This document shows, in pieces, positions 15,353 through 20,303 of a DNA stretch of 20,303 bases. The translations under genes were made by a program, and so were the position numbers. Origin of the DNA: a virus. A model generated the notes under the pieces. The model was not told the origin of the DNA and did no database searches. It saw only the letters and a list, made by a program, of their open reading frames with translations. Where the stretch lies: IMG/VR virus record IMGVR_UViG_3300047512_000010, positions 1 through 20,303 of that record. The stretch is one strand, 5' to 3'. Position 1 is the stretch's first letter. Each line of letters begins with the position of its first letter.

Positions 15353-15936
15353 TGGCATCCATAGTCGTAACAGGCGATACAAGCGGTTCAATTACCTTAT
15401 CTGCGCCAGCAGTAGCGGGAACAAACACGCTTACATTACCCGCCAATACAGGAACAGTCATCACAACTGCATCAAGCGGTCAGTCTATTCCTAAAGCCGC
15501 ATTACCTACTGGTTCTGTGTTGCAAGTGGTTAGTGCTACTTATTCAACAGCCACAAGTAGGTCATCAAATGTTTATGCTGATACAGGATTGTCTGCTTCA
15601 ATTACACCAACAAGTTCGACAAGCAAAATATTGGTTATGGTTAGCCATAATGGTTGCCGTAAAGATACAAATAATACAAACTTGCAAGTAATTTTATTAA
15701 GAGGTTCAACTCAAATTAGTGGAATTGATGGTGCTGGCGGTTTTACAAACTCAACAGCAACTAATGATTTTGGTGGAATTTCAATATCATATTTAGATTC
15801 ACCAGCAACAACATCTTCCACAACATATAAAACTCAATTTAGAAGTGAAGCAAATAATGCAACGGTTTATGTAAATAATAGTAATGGAAGTGGTTCAACT
15901 AATTCAACAATGACTTTAATGGAGATTGCGGCATGA
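15352..15936 (+). CDS. Fibre-tip / adhesin protein 1
   Basis: A 194-residue protein. Residues 1-60 are a Thr/Ser/Ala-rich strand region (GTNTLTLPANTGTVITT) of the kind used to graft small fibres onto phage tails. Residues ~62-194 form a beta-rich tip with the recurring fibre-domain pattern 'DTGLSASITPTSSTSKILVMVS', then 'LQVILLRGSTQI' and a closing 'TMTLMEIAA'. Such domains are usually receptor-binding, lectin-like sandwiches, but no sugar specificity can be read. AGGAG lies 8-12 bases before the ATG. The distal part is noticeably more A/T-rich than the first 180 bases, suggesting exchange of the tip. It is coupled by ATGA overlap to the 93-aa gene, its likely partner. Confidence 0.75.
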   Translation: MASIVVTGDTSGSITLSAPAVAGTNTLTLPANTGTVITTASSGQSIPKAALPTGSVLQVVSATYSTATSRSSNVYADTGLSASITPTSSTSKILVMVSHNGCRKDTNNTNLQVILLRGSTQISGIDGAGGFTNSTATNDFGGISISYLDSPATTSSTTYKTQFRSEANNATVYVNNSNGSGSTNSTMTLMEIAA

Positions 15937-16214
15937 ACCACGAAGCCATATATAAATTAAATCCATCTGTTGTAATGATTCGTGGCGAAACCGCTTACGA
16001 TGCAGACGGCAACGAAGTCGCATACGATAAAGCCGCAGTTCAGGCTTATGTAGATGCTCATGCTTATATTGCTAAACGAGCCGCAGAATACCCACCGATT
16101 ACCGATTTTGCTGATGCTTATTATTGGGCGCAAAAAGGTAAGACAGAATTGATGGATGCGTATGTAGCGAAGTGTGATGCTATTAAGCAAAAATATCCGA
16201 AGGGAGTAGCATAA
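15933..16214 (+). CDS. Small helper, possible tail-fibre assembly protein 1
   Basis: A 93-residue protein overlapping the adhesin stop by ATGA, with GGAG 8 bases upstream. The N-terminal half (YKLNPSVVMIRGETAYDADG) forms strands around a 'DADGNEVAYD' turn. The second half is helical with EYPPITDFADAYYWAQKGK, a variant of the 'yP-p-xdqLDa-y' motif found in XkdW-like and other tail-fibre-associated proteins. No membrane segment is present. I infer an assembly chaperone or small structural partner of the preceding adhesin. Its stop shares one base with the next adhesin gene. Confidence 0.62.
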   Translation: MNHEAIYKLNPSVVMIRGETAYDADGNEVAYDKAAVQAYVDAHAYIAKRAAEYPPITDFADAYYWAQKGKTELMDAYVAKCDAIKQKYPKGVA

Positions 16215-16867
16215 TGTCCTCAGTTATAAATGCAACGACATCTTCAGGAATCGCTGTATCGGGCGATAACTCAGGTCAGCTTGAAATCCAAACTAATAGT
16301 GGCACTACTGCAATTACTGTTACTACAGGACAAGGTGTTAAGGTCAAGAATACGATTGGTGTAGGCGATGCCACCCCATCAACAAGCGGTGCTGGTATTA
16401 CATTCCCAGCTACTCAATCAGCAAGCACAGACGCTAATACATTAGATGATTATGAGGAAGGGACTTTTACTCCTACTTTGGGGACAAGTGGTGGAACAAC
16501 TGGTAGCCCAACATACACTAGTCAAAACGGTAGATACATAAAAATCGGCAGACTTGTAACTGTTCAAATTTACATGTCATTTAGCAAAAATACTTTAAGT
16601 GGTGGTTATATTGCTTACATAAATGGATTACCTTTTACAAGTGCCGCATCTGCAAGTTTTTCATTAACGACTAATTGGTCTGGTTGGTATAACCCATCAG
16701 GAACATCATTTATAAATGTTCAAGCTATTGTGCCAAACAATAATACTAGATTTGATATGTATCGAATGACTGCGGCTGGTGTTGATTCCGCACCATTACC
16801 AATAGCGGTTTCAGAAATGGGAACTTCAATTACTTGGTATTTAAATGCATCTTACTATACGGATTAA
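16214..16867 (+). CDS. Fibre-tip / adhesin protein 2
   Basis: A 217-residue protein. The N-terminal ~60 residues are Thr/Ser/Gly-rich strands (GQLEIQTNSGTTAITVTT) used as an attachment module in many short phage fibres. From about residue 75 comes the well-known tip domain 'NTLDDYEEGTFTPTL', 'YTSQNGRYIKIGRLVTVQIY', ending in strands to ITWYLNASYYTD. The tip folds as a beta-sandwich and probably binds the receptor. AGGGAG precedes the ATG. As in adhesin 1, the DNA for the tip (from about 16470) is more A/T-rich than that for the N-terminal module. Its partner gene follows after 2 bases. Confidence 0.78.
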   Translation: MSSVINATTSSGIAVSGDNSGQLEIQTNSGTTAITVTTGQGVKVKNTIGVGDATPSTSGAGITFPATQSASTDANTLDDYEEGTFTPTLGTSGGTTGSPTYTSQNGRYIKIGRLVTVQIYMSFSKNTLSGGYIAYINGLPFTSAASASFSLTTNWSGWYNPSGTSFINVQAIVPNNNTRFDMYRMTAAGVDSAPLPIAVSEMGTSITWYLNASYYTD

Positions 16868-16869
16868 TT

Positions 16870-17130
16870 ATGGCACTCACAGAATCTACAAAAATTGACC
16901 AAATTGAAGTCGTAAACGACTGGAACATCCAAGTCCGTCAAGCAACCATTATTGAACGAAATGGTGAATTTGTATCAAGAACATTCCATCGTTGGGTATT
17001 AACTCCTGATTCCGACATTAGCGACCAAGAACAAAAGGTTAAAGATATTTGCACTGCGGCATGGACACCTAAAGTTCGCCAAGCATACGAAACATTTAAG
17101 GCTGAACAAGCCAACAGATTAGGAGCGTAA
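16870..17130 (+). CDS. Small helper, possible tail-fibre-associated protein 2
   Basis: An 86-residue protein with an alpha/beta layout: MALTESTKIDQIEVV, then 'NIQVRQATIIERNGEFVSR' strands, 'TFHRWVLTPDSDISDQ', and a C-terminal helix with WTPKVRQAYETFKAE. It resembles the small 'IEVV...VRxxTxIxxxGxxxSRxxHR...PxxD' proteins that sit beside fibre genes in other phages; their function is unknown. The ATG at 16870 is preferred over an in-frame ATG at 16834, which would lie inside the adhesin 2 tip and has no ribosome site. It is followed after one base by the endonuclease gene. Confidence 0.68.
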   Translation: MALTESTKIDQIEVVNDWNIQVRQATIIERNGEFVSRTFHRWVLTPDSDISDQEQKVKDICTAAWTPKVRQAYETFKAEQANRLGA

Positions 17131-17131
17131 T

Positions 17132-17824
17132 ATGGCATTTGTGCCTAGCCCTGAAGCCGTTAGCTGTGTTTATTGGGTTCACAGACCCGAACATACTGAC
17201 ATCTTGCGTCAAGGCTATGTAGGCATTTCTAAGCGGTTTGAACGCAGAATTTGGGAGCATCTTAAATTAACCCAAAACAGATACTTAAAAAACGCAATCA
17301 ACAAGTATGGTTGGGATAACTTAATTAAAGAAAAGGTGTTAATTGGCAAAGAAGATTACTGTTTAGAAATTGAAGCAAAGCTACGACCAACAGATAAGAT
17401 TGGCTGGAACTTGGTCAAAGGCGGTAACAAGCCACCAGTAAATAATGGTTTTTTTAAAAAAGGTCATATACCTTGGTTAAAGGGTAAAAATCAGCCCGAA
17501 GAAACCAAAGCTAAAGTTAGTGCTGGTGTAAAAAAGCTATGGCAAAACCCTGAATATCGTCAGTATATGTCAGATGTTCACAAAGGCAGAATATCTCCTA
17601 TGGCTGGCAAAAAGCATACACCTGAATCTATTGAGCGTATGCGCCTGTCAAAAATTGGCAAACCATCAAAGAAAAAAGGCAAACCAATGTCAGAAGAAGC
17701 ACGATTAAAATTAACACAAACAATGCAATCTCAGCTATGGACTTGCCCGCATTGCAATACAAGCGGACATAGTAAAGGCGCTGGAAACAGATGGCACTTT
17801 GATAATTGTAAAGGAGCAAGATAA
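17132..17824 (+). CDS. GIY-YIG homing-type endonuclease with NUMOD3 repeats and zinc finger
   Basis: A 230-residue protein. Residues 13-98 fit a GIY-YIG nuclease: VYWVH (GIY position), GYVGIS at 28-33 (YIG), R38/R39, and E79/E81 in CLEIEAKLRP, closing with GWNLVKGG. Residues ~105-195 hold NUMOD3-like DNA-binding units (GHIPWLKGKNQPEETKAKVS; GKKHTPESIERMRLSKIGKP; GKPMSEEARLKL), all very Lys-rich. The C-terminus is a Cys/His finger, C205-x2-C208...H222-x3-C226. The enzyme should nick or cut DNA at an intron-less cognate site and promote its own spread; no intron borders are visible. Unlike most free-standing homing genes it has no promoter gap: one base before its ATG and a one-base TAATG overlap behind tie it into the adhesin operon. 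All key residues appear intact. Confidence 0.85.
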   Translation: MAFVPSPEAVSCVYWVHRPEHTDILRQGYVGISKRFERRIWEHLKLTQNRYLKNAINKYGWDNLIKEKVLIGKEDYCLEIEAKLRPTDKIGWNLVKGGNKPPVNNGFFKKGHIPWLKGKNQPEETKAKVSAGVKKLWQNPEYRQYMSDVHKGRISPMAGKKHTPESIERMRLSKIGKPSKKKGKPMSEEARLKLTQTMQSQLWTCPHCNTSGHSKGAGNRWHFDNCKGAR

Positions 17825-18954
17825 TGCCACCGATTACGCTCGATGGAAGTTCGGGAATAACAACTCCCATGTATGGTGGGAGTATTACTGCTAATGCGGT
17901 AACTCCATCCGTTAATATGAAGAACCGCATCATCAATGGTGCGATGGTGATTGACCAGCGTAATGCTGGTGCTAGTGGGTCAACTTCAAATGTTTATACT
18001 GTTGATAGATGGAGATTTAATAATTCTGTTGCATCAAAACTTACATATCAACAAAACGCTGGTTCAGTGACTCCTCCCGCAGGATTTACTAACTATCTTG
18101 GTCTTACATCTTCTTCTTCCTATGCCATTAGTTCATCTGATTATTTTGGAGTAAATCAACTTATTGAAGGCTACAACATTGCCGACTTAGGATGGGGTTC
18201 AGCTAACGCTAAAACTGTTACTTTGTCATTTTGGGTACGCAGTTCTTTAACTGGTACTTTTGGCGGTGCAATACGAACAGGTGACTCTGCAAATTATTCA
18301 TACCCTTTTTCATATAGCATATCTTCTGCAAATACTTGGGAACAAAAATCTGTAACTATTGTTGGTCCAACCGCTGGCACTTGGAATACAACTAATGGGC
18401 AAGGATTAGATGTTTGGTTTGGTCTAGGAACTGGTTCTACTTATAGCGGAACCGCTGGAGCTTGGGTGGCAGCTAATTATGTATCAGCTAACGGAGCAAC
18501 ATCCGTAGTTGGCACAAACGGAGCAACTTTCTACATCACAGGAGTTCAGTTTGAAGTAGGCTCTACAGCTACTAGCTTTGATTACAGACCTTATGGAACT
18601 GAATTGGCTTTGTGTCAGAGGTATTTTGAAAAGTCTTATGATACTACTGTAGCACCAGCTACAAATACAACAACAAATGCTGTTTACAATTACGGAAGCA
18701 CAGACCAATATTCTTCTTTGGTTGCTTCTGTGCCATTTAGGGTTGAAAAAAGAGCCGCACCTACAATGACCGCATATCAAACTGGCGGCACAAGTGGTTC
18801 TTGGGCTTATGGAAGAAGCGGTGCAACTGGAACTGCAACTGCTAACTTTTATGACACAGGAACAACTAGATTTACTCAGTATATGACAATTGGTGCTAGT
18901 GCTTATGCATCAGCAAATTGTATTGGTCATTGGACTGCTTCTGCGGAGTTATGA
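17824..18954 (+). CDS. Fibre-tip / adhesin protein 3 (carbohydrate-binding-like tail fibre)
   Basis: A 376-residue protein. A short N-terminal attachment part (MPPITLDGSSGIT) leads to the common phage fibre pattern NRIINGAMVIDQRNAG, 'TVDRWRFNN', a jelly-roll-like region with 'GVNQLIEGYNIADLGWGSA', 'TVTLSFWVRSSLTGTFGG', and then FYITGVQFEVGSTATSFDYR followed by 'ELALCQRYFEKSYD'. The last ~100 residues are a separate strand-rich tip. This architecture is that of long phage tail-fibre or minor tail proteins with carbohydrate-binding-module-like folds. It is the largest adhesin and lies just behind the endonuclease gene. A GGAG within its last codons serves the next gene. The DNA is A/T-rich from about 17980 on. 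Confidence 0.82.
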   Translation: MPPITLDGSSGITTPMYGGSITANAVTPSVNMKNRIINGAMVIDQRNAGASGSTSNVYTVDRWRFNNSVASKLTYQQNAGSVTPPAGFTNYLGLTSSSSYAISSSDYFGVNQLIEGYNIADLGWGSANAKTVTLSFWVRSSLTGTFGGAIRTGDSANYSYPFSYSISSANTWEQKSVTIVGPTAGTWNTTNGQGLDVWFGLGTGSTYSGTAGAWVAANYVSANGATSVVGTNGATFYITGVQFEVGSTATSFDYRPYGTELALCQRYFEKSYDTTVAPATNTTTNAVYNYGSTDQYSSLVASVPFRVEKRAAPTMTAYQTGGTSGSWAYGRSGATGTATANFYDTGTTRFTQYMTIGASAYASANCIGHWTASAEL

Positions 18955-18956
18955 TT

Positions 18957-19157
18957 ATGTATAAACTAATAAAATTACCGAATGGTAGTCTTGCTAATAG
19001 TGTTGAAAATTTAGACAACAACACTTTTATCCCATTTGACCAAGCCAACACCGACTACCAAACCTTCAAAAAAGAAGTCTTAGCTGGTGCAGAACTGCAA
19101 GATGCCGATGGGAATGTGATGACACAAGCAGATGCTTTCATAGCGACTTTGCCATGA
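18957..19157 (+). CDS. Small helper, possible tail-fibre assembly protein 3
   Basis: A 66-residue protein starting MYKLIKLPNGSLANSV, followed by IPFDQANTDYQTFKKEVLAG. This 'IPxDxxNxDYxxY/F' motif is very common in small proteins encoded beside tail-fibre genes and in fibre-assembly chaperones. The ATG at 18957 is preferred because GGAG (18945-18948) is 8 bases away; the in-frame ATG at 18951 is only 2 bases from it, and the one at 18918 lies inside adhesin 3. It fills the same place behind adhesin 3 that the 93- and 86-aa genes fill behind adhesins 1 and 2. It overlaps the 49-aa gene by ATGA. Confidence 0.7.
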   Translation: MYKLIKLPNGSLANSVENLDNNTFIPFDQANTDYQTFKKEVLAGAELQDADGNVMTQADAFIATLP

Positions 19158-19303
19158 TGTTCATAATTGATTGGATATTCGATAAGATGGGCTATACACA
19201 AAAAGCCTCATTAGAGTTCCCTATTGCCAAACCAGTTACCGTTAAGCCAGCTCGCAAGGCTGTCAAAAAAGTAGTACGCAAAACCGTGCGTAAGAAAGCG
19301 TAA
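19154..19303 (+). CDS. Small protein (49 aa) with histone-like basic tail
   Basis: A 49-residue frame, ATG 19154 to TAA 19301-19303, with an ATG repeated at 19157. The N-terminus MMFIIDWIFDKMGY is amphipathic and hydrophobic. The second half is a Lys/Arg/Val/Ala/Pro repeat (KPVTVKPARKAVKKVVRKTV, then RKKA) like the tail of histone H1 or bacterial HU-like tails. It is coupled to the preceding gene by an ATGA overlap, and the next gene starts 2 bases after its stop, which supports translation. The role is unknown: nucleic-acid or membrane-phosphate binding through the basic tail is possible. The N-terminus could dock to the membrane as in small lysis proteins. Confidence 0.65.
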   Translation: MMFIIDWIFDKMGYTQKASLEFPIAKPVTVKPARKAVKKVVRKTVRKKA

Positions 19304-19305
19304 CC

Positions 19306-19491
19306 ATGGCACAACTGACTGACAAAGAACTAGAAGATATCGTAGAGAAGGTGACCGAGCGAGTCATCGAAAAGGTCTATACCAATATCGGTAAGTCTGT
19401 GGTTACCAAGTTCTTTTGGATTGTCGGTGTCGGAGCCGTTGGTCTCGTTACATTCCTAGCTGGGATGGGTCACATTAAGATCGGCTCCTAA
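19306..19491 (+). CDS. Small membrane protein, holin-like
   Basis: A 61-residue protein: a charged amphipathic N-terminal helix (TDKELEDIVEKVTERVIEKV), then one transmembrane helix (residues ~35-54, KFFWIVGVGAVGLVTFLAGM) and a short tail HIKIGS. Proteins with this size and layout are common after the fibre genes of environmental podoviruses and are often annotated as holins or small membrane proteins. A holin would form the inner-membrane lesion that starts lysis. With one helix it could instead be an accessory (antiholin- or pinholin-like). The following gene starts with GTG two bases after its last A. Confidence 0.6.
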   Translation: MAQLTDKELEDIVEKVTERVIEKVYTNIGKSVVTKFFWIVGVGAVGLVTFLAGMGHIKIGS

Positions 19492-19492
19492 T

Positions 19493-19939
19493 GTGTCAGA
19501 TCAGTTCGGATTCCTAGAGGGTGCAAAGGGTGTCAGCAACTCTCTAAACGCTAGTCGAGAGGTTAGCAAAGAGCTATCTAAAAGCATAGCGGATACCCAG
19601 AAAGAGGCATCTGATCTAGCAGTACAGCGTAACCTCGATAGACGAAGAGAGCTGCGTGAGAACGAAGTCCGCAAGGAGTTGTTCTTAAAGCGTGTGTTGA
19701 TTGTCTGGGAACATGAAGAGCAAGTACGCAAAGAAGAGGCAAGACTGCGAGCAGAGTTCTTAAAGAAGTATGGAAAACGGTGGGCAGAGGTTGAGGCTTT
19801 GAAAGCAAAGCTAGAGAAACAAGAGAAGGAGTTGCAGAAAGCATTTGATTCTGATCTAGCCAAAGCCAAGTGGGCGCAGTTCTGGTGTTTTGCAGTTGCT
19901 GCATGGATAGCTTATTACATGGTATGGGGATATAAATAA
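19493..19939 (+). CDS. Coiled-coil protein with C-terminal membrane helix
   Basis: A 148-residue protein with a GTG start at 19493; the ATG at 19491 gives only an 8-codon frame. It begins SDQFGFLEGAKGVSNSL, followed by about 90 residues of continuous, highly charged helix (ELRENEVRKELFLKRV, then the stretch through RKEEARLRAEFLKKYG and KLEKQEKELQKAF). It ends in a single transmembrane helix (~residues 125-145, WAQFWCFAVAAWIAYYMVWG). This tail-anchored coiled coil lies within the presumed lysis cluster. Spanins usually have the membrane anchor at the N-terminus, so a spanin is unproven. Similar proteins recur in T7-like environmental phages without known function. TAA overlaps the next ATG by one base. 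Confidence 0.6.
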   Translation: MSDQFGFLEGAKGVSNSLNASREVSKELSKSIADTQKEASDLAVQRNLDRRRELRENEVRKELFLKRVLIVWEHEEQVRKEEARLRAEFLKKYGKRWAEVEALKAKLEKQEKELQKAFDSDLAKAKWAQFWCFAVAAWIAYYMVWGYK

Positions 19940-20303
19940 TGTTTACTTTATTGACAACGTTGGTTTCGTTCTTGGCTGGTGGCTTACCAAAGCTGTTAGA
20001 TTTTTTCCAAGATAAATCAGACAAATCACATGAGTTAGAACTAGCTCGTATGCAGACTGAGCGTGAGTTACAGATGCTAGAGCGTGGCTATGCTGCACAA
20101 GCCAGAGTAGAAGAGATCCGTACAGATCAGATTGCAATACAGTCCGCAGAGAAAGAGCGTGAGTCGCTCTATGCTCATGACATAGCTATTGGCCAAGGCG
20201 CATCTACATGGGTTATCAATGCTCGTGCAATGGTGCGCCCAGCAATTACCTATGGAATGTTTATCTTATTTGCTTTCGTAGAAATCTTTGGCTTTGTTTA
20301 TGC
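19939..20303 (+). CDS. Holin-family-like membrane protein, 3' end missing
   Basis: The frame opens at ATG 19939 and is still open at the last base, giving at least 121 residues; the end lies outside the window. It has a hydrophobic N-terminal segment (MFTLLTTLVSFLAGGLPKLL), then DFFQDKSDKSHELELARMQT and a long charged helix to about residue 80. It continues with 'ASTWVINARAMVRPAITYGM' and a second transmembrane helix (FILFAFVEIFGFVY). The order of membrane helix, charged coil, 'N/A-R-x-x-VRP-x-x-TY' and membrane helix is typical of the phage holin-like family related to the three-helix holins of gene-transfer agents, so a third helix may follow beyond the edge. It is the strongest holin candidate in the window and is coupled to the previous gene by TAATG. 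Confidence 0.68.
   Translation, partial: MFTLLTTLVSFLAGGLPKLLDFFQDKSDKSHELELARMQTERELQMLERGYAAQARVEEIRTDQIAIQSAEKERESLYAHDIAIGQGASTWVINARAMVRPAITYGMFILFAFVEIFGFVY

Noticed and set aside
16834-16869. Longer start for the 86-aa helper
   Set aside because: It lies inside the adhesin 2 coding end with no Shine-Dalgarno, and the added residues are the out-of-frame reading of the adhesin C-terminus.
17824-18954. Intron or intein associated with the endonuclease
   Set aside because: Neighbouring fibre genes are full and uninterrupted, with no split frame or intein splice-junction residues.
18918-18956. Longer starts for the 66-aa helper (ATG 18918, 18951)
   Set aside because: GGAG at 18945-18948 is correctly spaced only for ATG 18957, and the MYKLIKLPNG start matches similar phage proteins.
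19501-20024. Overlapping antisense frames of 122 and 148 codons
   Set aside because: They lie opposite the coiled-coil and holin-like genes and arise from their Lys/Glu-rich codons; products are Ser/Leu/Phe-rich nonsense.

Overview
This window is the late (virion assembly) region of a tailed, short-tailed (podovirus-type) bacteriophage. Every gene that can be supported lies on the + strand. The genes are packed head to tail, with TAATG or ATGA stop/start overlaps at most junctions. The order portal, scaffold, capsid, two tail-tube proteins, three classes of internal (ejection) protein, tail fibre, membrane/lysis proteins is the T7-type order. The presence of a Bbp19-like gene after the portal and a BPP-1/epsilon15-like tail-tube B protein points to a relative of the environmental (freshwater or marine) podoviruses rather than to T7 itself. 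No integrase, repressor, tRNA or host gene is visible. The host cannot be named from the sequence; base composition is moderately AT-rich and uneven.

Layout. 3-1058: 3' part of the portal gene, cut by the left window edge. 1062-1328: Bbp19-like protein. 1331-2107: scaffold. 2108-2378: the only long non-coding gap; it holds a strong intrinsic terminator, a second hairpin with a T-tract, a weak extended -10 promoter candidate, a compact run of four small hairpins (candidate structured leader RNA) and a U-rich Shine-Dalgarno region in front of the major capsid gene (2379-3221). 3239-3511: possible capsid decoration protein, followed by a long hairpin. 3583-6191: tail tubular proteins A and B. 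6193-13610: five ejection/internal virion genes, including a 695-aa protein whose C-terminal half resembles the uncharacterised GP88 family of phage proteins, and a 59-aa gene fitted between the two large proteins. 13651-15309: T7 gp17-type tail fibre with a stalk of twelve 10-residue repeats.

15352-19157 is an adhesin island. Three different fibre-tip proteins are each followed at once by a small putative helper: 194+93 aa, 217+86 aa and 376+66 aa. A GIY-YIG/NUMOD3 homing-type endonuclease with a zinc finger is inserted, without any spacer, between the second and third pairs. 19154-20303 holds four small genes: a 49-aa protein with a histone-like basic tail and three single- or two-helix membrane proteins. 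These are probably part of the lysis cassette, and the last runs off the right edge. No endolysin lies inside the window.

How the genes work together. Portal, scaffold and capsid build the procapsid. The A and B tube proteins and the fibre close and extend the portal vertex. The ejection proteins ride in the head and leave first to carry DNA through the envelope. The adhesin pairs probably set or diversify receptor choice, and the membrane proteins end the cycle. The points most worth a second look are the leader RNA before the capsid gene, the GP88-like domain in a virion protein, and the three-fold adhesin/helper arrangement with its embedded endonuclease.
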